A stretch of DNA of 64,000 nt from an uncultured Christensenella sp. (GCA_910577055.1 CAJTKX010000001.1:496001-560000), one strand, 5' to 3'. Shown: positions 56,330 to 64,000, numbered from the stretch's first letter. Made by a program: numbers and translations. Notes: generated from the sequence alone by a model not told the origin.

Positions 56330-57547
56330 ATGGATAACAGTATCGTAATTTCCACTCCTCCCCACGTTAAATCGAAAAGAACGACGCGCGGCATTATGCT
56401 TGACGTGTGCATTGCCTTGTTGCCTTGCGCAATAGCCGGCATTGTGTACTTCGGCTTATTGGCGTTTATGTTGGAAATGGTCGCGGTTGTTGCGTGCGTG
56501 GCGACGGAGTTCGTCTACTTCTTTATTGCAAACAAGGGCTTTGCCAAAAAGTGCAAGGACGCGGGCAAGGTGTGTTTGAGGTGGTGGAAGCAGTTTGACT
56601 TCACTTCCGTGGTGACGGGTTTAATACTTGCGCTTATTCTTCCCGCGACGACGCAGTGGTATGAAATTCTTATAGGCAGCATATTCTCGATAGCTATTGT
56701 AAAAATGCTGTTCGGCGGCACGGGTAAAAACTTGGTTAACCCCGCGGCTACGGGGCGCGTGTTTATGGCTATCTCCTTTGCGGCGGTTTCCACCTACACT
56801 GCGGCGAATATCCCCGCGCTGAACTTCGAAAGCGGAATTTTCTCGAACGCGACAAACCTTTCTTGGTTACTGTCGGCGTACCCCGAAACGAAAGTTACCG
56901 TGTTGGACTTGTTCCTCGGTACGGGCGTTGCGGGCTGCATAGGCGAAACGTGCAAGCTTGCGATTATAGTCGGCTATATCTACCTATGCGCAAGAAACGT
57001 CATTAAATGGTGGCAACCGCTGCTGTTTGTAGTTGTTTTCGGGTTTGCGGCTGTATTTATGAGCGGGTTCGGCTTTATTGCAACGGGCGGCTACATATTC
57101 GATATGAAGCTGTTCTTACCCCACCTTTTCTCGGGCGGCGTGCTGTTCGGCGCGGTGTTTATGTTCCCCGACTACGTTACTTCGCCCAAAGGCGTTTACG
57201 GACAAATAGTTTATTATGTAATTGCCGCGATTTTGGTTGCGGTACTGAGATACTTCACGAAAATGGAAGTTACCTCGTTTGTGATTATTCTTATGAACTT
57301 GTTCGTGCCCCTCATCGATAAGTACATTATCAGAAAGCCGTTCGGCTATGTTAAAGTTAAAAAGGAAAAGAATAAAAAGACGCCCGACGAAAGAGTTGCG
57401 GAAGCCGTGGACGCGTTGAAAGTCGACGAAAACGCGGCGGCGAAAGTCATGCACGGCGAAAAAATCGAAAATGCGGAGCTTAGCCCCGCGGCAAGCGTGC
57501 AAAGCGTGAATGCGGGCGACGTTAAATCCGATAAGGAGGAAGCGTAA
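56330..57547 (+). CDS. rnfD: Rnf complex subunit D
   Basis: 405-residue integral membrane subunit of the NqrB/RnfD family that carries FMN or riboflavin. Nine to ten helices lie between residues 20 and 340; the NPAATGRVFMAISFAAVSTYT region and VTGLILALILPATTQWYEILIGS are family signatures. After the last helix a hydrophilic cytoplasmic tail of about 65 residues (KEKNKKTPDERVAEAVDALK and on) is longer than usual. Ribosome site AAGGAG and 12-base spacing to rnfC. Overlap-free with rnfG. Confidence 0.95.
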   Translation: MDNSIVISTPPHVKSKRTTRGIMLDVCIALLPCAIAGIVYFGLLAFMLEMVAVVACVATEFVYFFIANKGFAKKCKDAGKVCLRWWKQFDFTSVVTGLILALILPATTQWYEILIGSIFSIAIVKMLFGGTGKNLVNPAATGRVFMAISFAAVSTYTAANIPALNFESGIFSNATNLSWLLSAYPETKVTVLDLFLGTGVAGCIGETCKLAIIVGYIYLCARNVIKWWQPLLFVVVFGFAAVFMSGFGFIATGGYIFDMKLFLPHLFSGGVLFGAVFMFPDYVTSPKGVYGQIVYYVIAAILVAVLRYFTKMEVTSFVIILMNLFVPLIDKYIIRKPFGYVKVKKEKNKKTPDERVAEAVDALKVDENAAAKVMHGEKIENAELSPAASVQSVNAGDVKSDKEEA

Positions 57548-57548
57548 A

Positions 57549-58691
57549 ATGAGCGTTAAAGGATTTTTCAAAAGCAACGTATTCAAGTGTCTTGTAACCT
57601 TGTTGTGCGTACTGCTTGTAAGCGGAATATTCCTAACGATAATGAACGGGCTTTTGGCGGTTTCGGACGAGGAAAGATTCCAACGCGCGATAAGCAAGAT
57701 TTACGGCAAGTCCGTAGCAACTACGGCGGTTGCGGTTGCGGACTATAACAGCAACGCGACTATCGAAGAAGCTTACAGGGTTGAGGACGGAAACTACCTC
57801 GTTAAATCCACGGGCAAGGGCGGTTACGAAAACGGAACGGTTACCTGCTGGGTGGTTATCGAATTTAACAACGGCGCCGTATGCGGCATAGGCAAAGTCG
57901 TAATAGACAGCAACAAAAACCAAAGCTATATAGACAGAGTTACCGATAAAGCGTTGAATCAGTTCGGCGAGCTGTACAACAGCGAGATAAACGAGAAAGG
58001 CTTCACCGAAAATATGATAACCAACGCGACCGTAAAGGGAACTAAGACCGCTATCTGCAACGCGGTAAACGGAGCGCTTGACTTCGTTAACAACTCCTTC
58101 GGTAAGGTTAGGGCGTTGGGCGAAAGGTTCCTTGAAGAAATTCAGAAGGCTTACGGAGAAAACGTTATATCGGTTTACGGTACGGACGACAAGGGCGTTG
58201 AAAAACTGATAACTAAAGAGGACGAAACCGTAACGGGCTTCAAGGTTGAGGCGCAGCACGGAAATGCAACCGTAAACGAGTACTACAAAGTCAAGTATAC
58301 GGTGGGCGAAAACGAAATATTGCATTATCTTATAACTTCCACCGGTAACGGCGGATATCAGGACGGTACTGTTACCTGCCGCGTAGCAATAGCTATAACG
58401 AACGGCAAGCCTACCACTATTTACAACGCAACGATAATCGGAAACGTAGGGCAGTCCTATATCAACGACATAAAGCATATGGGCAACTACTCCGGTAAGG
58501 ACATTACGGGCGACGGATTTGCGTTCGAGCCTTCGGGTGATTTCTTATCTTCGGGCGCAACCAAATCGTCGACGGCGATTGCAAACGCGGTGAACGGCGC
58601 GATAACTTACGTTAAGACCTTAACGTTCGAAACGCCCGAAACAAATCCCGACGGCGGCGGCGAAGAAAACGAAGAAGGAGGTAACGTATAA
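57549..58691 (+). CDS. rnfG: Rnf complex subunit G with duplicated FMN-binding domain
   Basis: 380 residues, nearly twice the usual length (about 180-210). Start ATG 57549, with GGAGG 9 bases before. One N-terminal helix (CLVTLLCVLLVSGIFLTIM), then two FMN-bind domains in tandem. The second (about 245-360) holds the acceptor in SSGATKSSTAIANAV, Thr338, where ApbE would attach FMN. The first (about 85-200) has the same frame, ATVKGTKTAICNAV, but the acceptor position reads Lys, so it is probably not flavinylated. Both domains share GGYxxGTVTC and the NAVNGA helix, so they came from duplication. The TAATG overlap couples it to rnfE. Confidence 0.93.
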   Translation: MSVKGFFKSNVFKCLVTLLCVLLVSGIFLTIMNGLLAVSDEERFQRAISKIYGKSVATTAVAVADYNSNATIEEAYRVEDGNYLVKSTGKGGYENGTVTCWVVIEFNNGAVCGIGKVVIDSNKNQSYIDRVTDKALNQFGELYNSEINEKGFTENMITNATVKGTKTAICNAVNGALDFVNNSFGKVRALGERFLEEIQKAYGENVISVYGTDDKGVEKLITKEDETVTGFKVEAQHGNATVNEYYKVKYTVGENEILHYLITSTGNGGYQDGTVTCRVAIAITNGKPTTIYNATIIGNVGQSYINDIKHMGNYSGKDITGDGFAFEPSGDFLSSGATKSSTAIANAVNGAITYVKTLTFETPETNPDGGGEENEEGGNV

Positions 58692-59338
58692 TGAATAAGT
58701 ATAAAAAGATTACCTTAGACGGACTTATTTATCAAAACCCCACGTTTATGTTGGTTTTGGGAACTTGCCCCACCCTCGGGCTTATTTCTTCGGCGTTCTC
58801 GGCAATGGGTATGGGACTTACCGTAGTGGTTATACTTACTTTAAGCAATATCTTGATATCGGCTTTAAGAAAAGTTATACCCAACTCGGTGCGTATACCT
58901 TGCTATATCGTAATTATAGCGACGCTTGTAACTTTTGCGAGAATGTTCCTTGAAAAGTTCGTGCCCGACTTATACGACAGCTTGGGCGGCTTCCTTGCCC
59001 TCATAGTAGTAAACTGCATAATACTCGGTAGGGCGGAAGCGTTTGCAAACAAGCACACCGTTCCCGAAGCTGCGGTTGACGGAGTTATGCAAGGCTTGGG
59101 CTTTACCGTTGCGCTTACGCTTATGGGCATAATTTGCGAGTTCTTCGGAAAGGGTTCCCTCTTCGGATATCAGATTATGGAATTTAAAATCAGTATGCTT
59201 GCAAAACCCGCGGGAGCGTTCCTTATTTACGGACTGAGCATTGCGGTGTTCACCTACGTTATCGATTGCATCGAGCGTGCAAAGCGCGTAAAGGCAAACA
59301 AGCTTGCGCGTGAAAACCTTTTAAGGGAGGTTGCGTAA
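58691..59338 (+). CDS. rnfE: Rnf complex subunit E
   Basis: 215-residue integral membrane subunit of the RnfE/NqrD family, six helices. NPTFMLVLGTCPTLGLISSAFSAMGMG opens the protein and holds the conserved Cys near the membrane centre (TCPTL); LGGFLALIVVNCIILGRAEAFA holds the second Cys (VNC). With RnfA these cysteines bind the membrane 2Fe-2S cluster. Start overlaps the rnfG stop (TAATG). Short basic C-terminus. Confidence 0.97.
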   Translation: MNKYKKITLDGLIYQNPTFMLVLGTCPTLGLISSAFSAMGMGLTVVVILTLSNILISALRKVIPNSVRIPCYIVIIATLVTFARMFLEKFVPDLYDSLGGFLALIVVNCIILGRAEAFANKHTVPEAAVDGVMQGLGFTVALTLMGIICEFFGKGSLFGYQIMEFKISMLAKPAGAFLIYGLSIAVFTYVIDCIERAKRVKANKLARENLLREVA

Positions 59339-59341
59339 ACT

Positions 59342-59947
59342 ATGGGTACTTTTATTGCGATAGTTCTTGCGGCTGTTCTGACGAACAACTTCATTACGGT
59401 TAAAACTTACGGTATCTGCCCCTTCCTCGGCGTTTCCAAAAAGACGTCGTCAGCGGCGGGCATGGGCATAGCGGTTACTCTTGTTATGGTGCTTGCAACC
59501 CTTGTTACCTATCCTATTTACACCTACGTTATGGTGCCCCTCGGAATTGAATTTTTGGAGATAATCTTCTTTATCTTCATAATAGCTTCCCTTGTGCAGA
59601 TGTTGGAAAAGATTATTCAAAAGCTTTCCCCTTCACTGTACGGAGCAATGGGTATCTATCTGCCCCTTATAACTACGAACTGCGCCGTACTCGGCGTGAC
59701 CGAGCTTGTTATAGGCGATATGTCATCGTTTATAGGCGACGCTTCTATGAATATCGGTTGGGCGGTTCTATACGCGCTGTTTGCGGGCTTGGGCTTCACC
59801 CTCGTTATGATTATAATGAGCGGTATGCGCGAAAAGCTGAATTATTACAAAACCGCTAAGGCGCTTGCGGGCTTCCCCATCGCTATGGTAACGGCTTGCT
59901 TTATCTGTATGGCGTTCACCGTGTTCAGCTATATCAGCTTAGGTTAA
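59342..59947 (+). CDS. rnfA: Rnf complex subunit A
   Basis: 201-residue integral membrane subunit of the RnfA/NqrE family, six helices, inverted in topology to RnfE. AAVLTNNFITVKTYGICPFLGVSKK holds the first cluster cysteine (GICPFLG), and GIYLPLITTNCAVLGVTE the second (TNCAVLG). 3 bases from rnfE. Length and motifs are standard. Confidence 0.97.
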   Translation: MGTFIAIVLAAVLTNNFITVKTYGICPFLGVSKKTSSAAGMGIAVTLVMVLATLVTYPIYTYVMVPLGIEFLEIIFFIFIIASLVQMLEKIIQKLSPSLYGAMGIYLPLITTNCAVLGVTELVIGDMSSFIGDASMNIGWAVLYALFAGLGFTLVMIIMSGMREKLNYYKTAKALAGFPIAMVTACFICMAFTVFSYISLG

Positions 59948-59959
59948 GGAGGAAGCGGT

Positions 59960-60826
59960 ATGAATTTACTTGAAATCACCAATCAAACTTGGATAACTGT
60001 AGGCATAGTAGCGGGCATATTTGCGGGAACGGCGCTTATTATAGGTATTTTAATTCTTATTGTGGGCAAGTTGTTTAAAGTTGACGTAGACGAAAAGATT
60101 ACGAAAATTTTGGATAATCTTGCGGGTGCGAACTGCGGCGGTTGCGGCTGTTCGGGTTGCAGCGGGTTCGCTTCCAAGCTTGCCGACGGTAGCGGTAACC
60201 TTGCGGACTGCCATGTAACCTCGCCCGAAAAGAAAGCGGAAATAGCTAAGCTTTTGGGCATCGAGCTTAAAGACGAAGAACCTACGGTTGCGGTTGTGCA
60301 CTGCAACGGCGGCATAGAGAACTGTGCGGATAAGTTCGAATACACCGGCAACCCCACTTGCGCGGCGAACGCTTCGCTTTTGGGCGGGAATAAGGCTTGC
60401 TCTTACGCGTGCCTCGGTTGCGGCGACTGTAAGGCGGTTTGCCCCGAGAACGCGATTGAAGTTACGGGCAGACTTGCGCAAGTAGACCCCGACAGATGCA
60501 TTTCATGCGGGGCGTGCATTACGACTTGCCCCAAGGACATAATCGACCGTATCCCCTCCTCCGCGCCCGTGTTTGTGGCTTGCTCTTCAAAGTGCCGCGG
60601 CAAGGAAGTGACAAGCGTTTGCAAAGTTGGCTGTATAGCTTGCGGCATTTGCGCTAAATCTTGCCCGCACGGCGCGATAACTATGAAGGACAATTTGCCC
60701 GAGATAGATTATTCAAAGTGCACTGGGTGCTTAACCTGCGTTGCAAAGTGCCCGAGACACATTATTATAAGCCGTAAGGTTGTTGCGGAAGAAACTCCCG
60801 CACAGGAAGAAAAAGCGGCTGAATAA
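59960..60826 (+). CDS. rnfB: Rnf complex subunit B (ferredoxin-oxidising Fe-S protein)
   Basis: 288-residue subunit where electrons enter from ferredoxin. N-terminal membrane helix (VGIVAGIFAGTALIIGILILIVG), a 4Fe-4S motif in NCGGCGCSGCSGFASKL (residues 53-69), then four ferredoxin-type motifs: CLGCGDCKAVCPENAI, CISCGACITTCPKDII, CIACGICAKSCPHGAI and CTGCLTCVAKCPRHII. Ribosome site AAGGAGG. Last gene of the operon, followed by a strong terminator. In acetogens and clostridia the complex pumps Na+ or H+; which ion is used here cannot be told. Confidence 0.96.
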   Translation: MNLLEITNQTWITVGIVAGIFAGTALIIGILILIVGKLFKVDVDEKITKILDNLAGANCGGCGCSGCSGFASKLADGSGNLADCHVTSPEKKAEIAKLLGIELKDEEPTVAVVHCNGGIENCADKFEYTGNPTCAANASLLGGNKACSYACLGCGDCKAVCPENAIEVTGRLAQVDPDRCISCGACITTCPKDIIDRIPSSAPVFVACSSKCRGKEVTSVCKVGCIACGICAKSCPHGAITMKDNLPEIDYSKCTGCLTCVAKCPRHIIISRKVVAEETPAQEEKAAE

Positions 60827-60870
60827 AATTAATGAGATAACCGCGTATTTATTGCAATTATTATAATGAT

Positions 60871-60915
60871 AAAGCCCGCCCCTGCGCCGTTTGGCGCAGG
60901 GGCGGGCTTTATTTT
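60871..60915. terminator. Bidirectional terminator after rnfB
   Basis: AAAGCCCGCCCCTGCGCC / GGCGCAGGGGCGGGCTTT, 18-bp arms with GTTT loop, then ATTTTG on the plus strand and ATCATTAT on the minus. Serves the convergent rnf and nusG-II/apbE units. Confidence 0.88.
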
Positions 60916-60939
60916 GCTATCACGTTTAGCGAAACGCTA

Positions 60940-61407
60940 TTACATAATTAAATTCGGGTCGTCGTAATCTCTTGAAAGGGGTTCTATTCTCAGCCTGTGA
61001 GGGTTGCAGTAAATTATCTTGTTGTTGTCGTCTATCGCGGGGAAATAAACGCACTGTTTGCCGTTGCAGTCCGCTTCGGTAACCTTTACCGTCTTTGCGG
61101 ATTTATTTATATAAATTACGTTAACGCCGTCCGCAACGTTTACGGTGACGGTTAAACCGTTATCGTCCTCTTTTACGTTTTCCGCCGTTACCGTATCCGA
61201 ATATACCGCTCCGCCGTCGAACCCGTATTCAAACACCGCCTGCCCTTCAACGAATACCCTTACGCCCGTGAGAGGGCTTTCGTCCTTGGTTGCGAAAATT
61301 ACGATAAACAGCACGGCGACTGTTACCGCAATTACGCCATAGATAATTAAATCCCATATTTTAAAGCCCTTATCGGCTTTGACTTGTTCTACTTTTTTTA
61401 GTGACAT
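60940..61407 (-). CDS. NusG domain II-containing membrane protein
   Basis: 155 residues: cytoplasmic start, one helix (LIIYGVIAVTVAVLFIVIFA), then an external NusG-II-type beta domain. Conserved cysteines lie in TEADCNGKQCVYF and IIYCNPHRLRIEPL, matching the family pattern C-x4-C...(I/V)-x-C-x-P-H-x-L. Genes of this kind accompany ApbE, Gx and rnf in many Firmicutes. The exact role is unknown; a link to extracytoplasmic flavin or redox proteins is inferred from context. 4 bases downstream of apbE and co-transcribed with it. Confidence 0.88.
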   Translation of the reverse strand: MSLKKVEQVKADKGFKIWDLIIYGVIAVTVAVLFIVIFATKDESPLTGVRVFVEGQAVFEYGFDGGAVYSDTVTAENVKEDDNGLTVTVNVADGVNVIYINKSAKTVKVTEADCNGKQCVYFPAIDDNNKIIYCNPHRLRIEPLSRDYDDPNLIM

Positions 61408-61411
61408 ATGT

Positions 61412-62599
61412 TTATTCGACGGTGAAGATTACTCTTCTGTCGTTCAGCTTTTCTTTTACGAACGAAATTGCCTTTTCCTTGCCCATTGCCATTATCGCCG
61501 TAGTGAGAGCGTCGTCCTCGGCTGCGCTGCCGCCTATTACGGTTACCGACATTATGCCCGTTTGCACGGGTTTGCCCGTCGTGGGGTCGATAACGTGGCA
61601 ATAGCGGACACCTTCGATGGTGTAAAACTGCTCGTTATCGCCGCTTGTGGAAAGCTTTTCGTTTAAAATTTCGGTTTCGACGTACGGCTTTCTTGACGAG
61701 GAACGCGGGTTGGACAAGCCCAATTTATACGCGCCGCCTAAGTGCCTTTTTACGAGCATACTGCTTGAACCGAAACTGAAATATCCGAATTCGTAACCGT
61801 AGTCGTTAAATAATTTTTCCACCTTATCCACGGCGTAGCCCTTGCCTATGCCGCTCAAATCGATATGCATGGTCAGCGTTTCGCCAGCCGCTTCAACGGT
61901 GTATTCGGGCTTTACCGCGTAGTGCGTTTCGCCATCGCGGATTAACTGCAATTCGCCAAAGTGCGACGAAAGGTCGGTATATTTTGCAACGAGCTCGTCC
62001 GAGGGCAAATCTTCCTTAGTCATTACGCGGTGCTTGTCGCCGAAGCCGTAGGCAAGCACGTTGTAATACAGTGCGGGGTTGTAGTAGCCTTCGGTCACTT
62101 CGTAAATGCGCTTGGCTTCGCTTATTACCTCGTACGCGGTTTTGGAAATTTGTACCTTTTCGCCCGCGGCGGCGGCGTTGAAGCGCGATACGTCGGAGTT
62201 CACGACCGAGGTTGAAAGCGACTTGTCGATATAGTCCAACTGCTGTTTAACGGCTTGCGTGAAACTAATAAATTTTTTACCCTCTTCTGTGGTAAAATCT
62301 GCAAATTTTTCTTTATCCGTATCTTCTTTAAAGTCGTCCGACACCGCGACGGTTGCGTCGGTATACATTGAAAAATAGGTTATGCCTTTCGTGGTGTAGC
62401 CCGTGCTGTCGGGGGCTTCACCTCCACGCTCCGTCGGGGTATAGCCTTCTATAAGTTCGGTTTTAAAGCTACCGTCCACGACCTTAAATCCGTCCTGCAT
62501 ATTTGTGTATAAACCGTAAGTTTTATTATTACAGCCCGCCGCGCAGACTGCGGCGCATACGACCGCAAGAAAAGGCACGGTTTTTTTAAGTAAATTCAT
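61412..62599 (-). CDS. apbE: FAD:protein FMN transferase (ApbE), lipoprotein
   Basis: 395-residue external enzyme that moves FMN from FAD onto Thr residues of FMN-bind domains such as RnfG and RnfD. Signal peptide with lipobox AVCAAGC. Core signatures: VNSDVSRFNAAAAG, SEAKRIYEVTEGYYNPAL, HIDLSGIGKGYAVDKVEKLF (Mg and FAD site) and RYCHVIDPTTGKPVQTGI. Length is above the usual 310-350 because of a roughly 40-residue insertion after the signal peptide. The ATG lies 6 bases after the TATAAT box, so the mRNA is probably leaderless. Substrates available here are RnfG, RnfD and the lipoprotein at 62680. Confidence 0.94.
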   Translation of the reverse strand: MNLLKKTVPFLAVVCAAVCAAGCNNKTYGLYTNMQDGFKVVDGSFKTELIEGYTPTERGGEAPDSTGYTTKGITYFSMYTDATVAVSDDFKEDTDKEKFADFTTEEGKKFISFTQAVKQQLDYIDKSLSTSVVNSDVSRFNAAAAGEKVQISKTAYEVISEAKRIYEVTEGYYNPALYYNVLAYGFGDKHRVMTKEDLPSDELVAKYTDLSSHFGELQLIRDGETHYAVKPEYTVEAAGETLTMHIDLSGIGKGYAVDKVEKLFNDYGYEFGYFSFGSSSMLVKRHLGGAYKLGLSNPRSSSRKPYVETEILNEKLSTSGDNEQFYTIEGVRYCHVIDPTTGKPVQTGIMSVTVIGGSAAEDDALTTAIMAMGKEKAISFVKEKLNDRRVIFTVE

Positions 62600-62605
62600 A
62601 GCTTA

Positions 62606-62635
62606 ATTATAACATTAATTTCTTTTAAATGGCAA
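62606..62635 (-). promoter_or_regulatory. apbE promoter (leaderless start)
   Basis: Minus strand TTGCCA, 18 bases, TATAAT, then 6 bases to the ATG; no Shine-Dalgarno. Confidence 0.72.
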
Positions 62636-62662
62636 GAAAAAACCCGCCTTAAAAAGGCGGGT
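62636..62662 (-). terminator. Terminator after the FMN-binding lipoprotein gene
   Basis: AACCCGCCTT / AAGGCGGGTT arms followed on the minus strand by TTTTTC, 17 bases beyond the stop codon; overlaps the apbE -35 region. Confidence 0.85.
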
Positions 62663-62679
62663 TAAAGATTTTAAGTTGT

Positions 62680-63252
62680 TTATTTTTTAAGCGCGTTTTG
62701 TACGGCAAGGAGAAGTCTGCCGCTGCCCTGCGTTGAGTTTGTAATGAGCAAACCGCTTGATTGAAGCTCCGCATTGTGATCAGCATTGTAAGGTTGCCCC
62801 ATAGTGCCGGGCTCTTTTGCGCTGCCGTCCAACTTCCAAGCATAGTCGGTGAAAACAGATATCTCAAGGATATCGGCAACTGCTTTGCCGTTATACTGTT
62901 GCAAAAGCCAGCTTTCGTTATTCGTCCAATTGCTTACTGAGTTCTCAGTCCAGCCATAATCAGGGTTTGCGTTACTTACAACGGTCCACTTTTGAGCATT
63001 ACCGTTTGCATCCTTCTGAACGCTAACTGCATAAGAGTCGTCGGTATTGGTTATATCCTTAACACCGGTAATAATATTATTTTCAACGGTTACTTCAACG
63101 ACCATACCGTAAACACCGTATTGGCTCATATAATGATATTCCCCATAGTATGTGCCGTTGTAACCGCCCGAACAAGCCGTTGCCGTTGCAACGCCGGCGC
63201 AAAGTGCGGTTGCAGCAACCAAAACAGATAAGCCTTTAAAAATCTTTTTCAT
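62680..63252 (-). CDS. FMN-binding-domain lipoprotein, likely ApbE substrate
   Basis: 190 residues. ATG 63252 (MKKIFKG) is chosen because GAGG lies 7 bases upstream; an upstream in-frame ATG overlaps that site. Signal peptide ending ATATAC-SGG, an atypical but usable lipobox. The mature part is one FMN-bind-type domain: beta strands (VVEVTVENNIITGVKDI), then ITNSTQGSGRLLLAVQNALKK at the end. Its Thr aligns with Thr338 of RnfG, 9 residues before the AV of the terminal helix in both. It resembles small flavolipoproteins such as PplA of Listeria in concept; no close identity is claimed. Own promoter and terminator, directly before apbE. Confidence 0.75.
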   Translation of the reverse strand: MKKIFKGLSVLVAATALCAGVATATACSGGYNGTYYGEYHYMSQYGVYGMVVEVTVENNIITGVKDITNTDDSYAVSVQKDANGNAQKWTVVSNANPDYGWTENSVSNWTNNESWLLQQYNGKAVADILEISVFTDYAWKLDGSAKEPGTMGQPYNADHNAELQSSGLLITNSTQGSGRLLLAVQNALKK

Positions 63253-63282
63253 AACAAACCTCAATGTTTTTAACTCTTTATA

Positions 63283-63311
63283 AGTTTAACACAGTTGGAA
63301 AAATGTGTCAA
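63283..63311 (-). promoter_or_regulatory. Promoter of the FMN-binding lipoprotein gene
   Basis: Minus strand TTGACA, 17 bases, TAAACT; leader about 25 bases with GAGG. Confidence 0.8.
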
Positions 63312-63340
63312 CCGTTTATTGATAAATAGTTAACGAAAAT

Positions 63341-64000
63341 TTATTCCGTTCGGAGTGCGACGACGGGGTCTTTCTTCGCTGCTGCCGCTGCGGGAATTAA
63401 GCCCGATATAAGCGTTAATACAACGCTTACGCAAACCATTATAAGCGCTTGCCATATAGGCAGCGCGGCTATCGAATAAATTCCGAAAAGCGTGCCCAAT
63501 ACAAGGTTTAATATCAGCGAAATAAGGTAAGTTACCACTATGCCGACTATGCCCGCGGCAAAGCCTATTATGAAAGTTTCCGCGTTGAAAAGCCGTTTTA
63601 TATCCTTCTTTCTTGCGCCGACAGCGCGTAAAATGCCGATTTCTTTTATCCTTTCCACGACGGATACATAGGTTATAATTCCTATCATAACAGTAGAAAC
63701 GACGAGGGACAGCGCGGTGAACGCTATAAGGGCTATGGTTATCATTTCAATCATGGTGTTGACCATTGTGATGATAAGCCCGACTTGGTCGGTATAATTT
63801 ATTTTGTCGGACTCTTCGAGCTTGACTGAGCGCTCGTTGCCGTCCGCGTCCGTCCAAGTATAAGTCGCCCCCTCTTTACAAAGGTCGTTCCAACCGTCAA
63901 GGTAGTCGGTGGCTAAGTCCTTACTGTCGAAGTTGAGGGGATAAACGTAAAACGCAATCGGCAGCTCCCCTCCGCCGAGAACGGAGGCTTTCACCCTAAG
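63341..64000 (-). CDS. FtsX/MacB-type ABC transporter permease, C-terminal part
   Basis: Partial: the frame stays open to the window edge, so the N-terminal part is missing. The visible 219 residues hold the end of an external domain and three helices of the FtsX permease domain: VNTMIEMITIALIAFTALSLVVSTVMIGIITYVSV, then VERIKEIGILRAVGARKKDIKRLFNAE (the cytoplasmic coupling helix signature E-I-G-I-L-R-A-x-G-A), FIIGFAAGIVGIVVTYLISLIL and LIMVCVSVVLTLISGLIPAAAAAKKDPVVALRTE. The ending PAxxAAxxDPVxALR is typical of MacB/LolC-like exporters of peptides or lipoproteins. An ATPase partner would be expected outside the window. Not obviously linked to the flavin genes. Confidence 0.9.
   Translation of the reverse strand, partial: LRVKASVLGGGELPIAFYVYPLNFDSKDLATDYLDGWNDLCKEGATYTWTDADGNERSVKLEESDKINYTDQVGLIITMVNTMIEMITIALIAFTALSLVVSTVMIGIITYVSVVERIKEIGILRAVGARKKDIKRLFNAETFIIGFAAGIVGIVVTYLISLILNLVLGTLFGIYSIAALPIWQALIMVCVSVVLTLISGLIPAAAAAKKDPVVALRTE

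Noticed and set aside
55145..58478. Minus-strand frames of 280-300 codons opposite rnfC and rnfG
   Set aside because: Antisense shadows of strongly conserved rnf genes with no translation signals.
1..64000. tRNA, rRNA, insertion sequences, prophage or replication origin
   Set aside because: No tRNA cloverleaf ends, rRNA blocks, transposase or integrase genes, or DnaA-box clusters were seen by eye; a tRNAscan or barrnap run would be needed to be certain.

Overview
The window looks like a chromosomal segment of an uncultured, anaerobic, endospore-lineage Firmicute of the class Clostridia; a Christensenellales-like gut lineage is my guess, not something the sequence proves. Reasons: spoIVA, the tig-clpP-clpX-lon-engB order, a type III glutamine synthetase, an rnfCDGEAB operon, RqcH, RNase J, DUF378 and Gx-type proteins, AGGAGG-type ribosome sites, and many TTGACA-17-TATAAT promoters. 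By eye I see no rRNA, tRNA, transposase, prophage or CRISPR array.

Layout. 1-2.7 kb: end of an ECF sigma factor gene, a membrane protein that may be its anti-sigma factor, and a YfbK-like VWA lipoprotein. 2.7-9.1 kb (minus strand): purA, an S-4TM pore-effector gene interrupted by an in-frame stop, a CLC chloride transporter, and glutamine synthetase III. 9.1-9.8 kb: a small gene of unknown function behind a strongly folded leader RNA that has its own consensus promoter and a terminator/antiterminator pair. 9.8-16.1 kb (minus): a tightly overlapping operon rnj-trmR-trhP-aroA-dinB; trhP and trmR build 5-methoxyuridine-34 in tRNA, and aroA feeds the shikimate pathway that supplies the prephenate TrhP is reported to need. 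16.2-18.7 kb: an 829-residue coiled-coil and repeat protein. 19-22 kb: two XRE regulators, small genes and spoIVA. 22.2-28.5 kb (minus): an operon for GH3 glycosidase, SGNH hydrolase, two alpha/beta hydrolases and an ATP-grasp enzyme. 28.5-35.9 kb (minus): DUF378, sugar transferase, engB, lon, clpX, clpP, tig. 36-38.7 kb: rqcH and three small membrane proteins. 38.8-42 kb (minus): DegV protein and two tandem acyltransferase-like paralogs. 42.2-45 kb: a secreted propeller-like protein and an M18 aminopeptidase. 45.1-53.2 kb (minus): a giant cell-surface protein (beta-helix plus MBG/YDG repeats) facing a divergent XRE regulator. 54.4-60.8 kb: Gx transporter gene and the full Rnf operon. 60.9-63.3 kb (minus): NusG-II protein, ApbE flavin transferase and an FMN-binding lipoprotein. 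The window ends inside an FtsX-type ABC permease gene.

How it fits together. The 54-63 kb block is a flavin and redox module: Rnf couples ferredoxin oxidation to ion pumping, ApbE attaches FMN to Rnf subunits, and the lipoprotein is a likely second ApbE substrate outside the membrane. The tig/clp/lon/rqcH genes make a protein-quality block. The 22-28 kb operon looks like glycan or ester breakdown.

Most notable observations: the folded leader RNA at 9.55-9.79 kb; the interrupted S-4TM gene; four TATAGTTAAA sites around the XRE gene, one of them on the -10 box of the giant surface-protein promoter; a 64-bp palindromic repeat at 22.1 and 43.5 kb; a RnfG with two FMN-binding domains, one lacking the acceptor threonine; and at least six genes whose promoters imply leaderless or nearly leaderless mRNAs.
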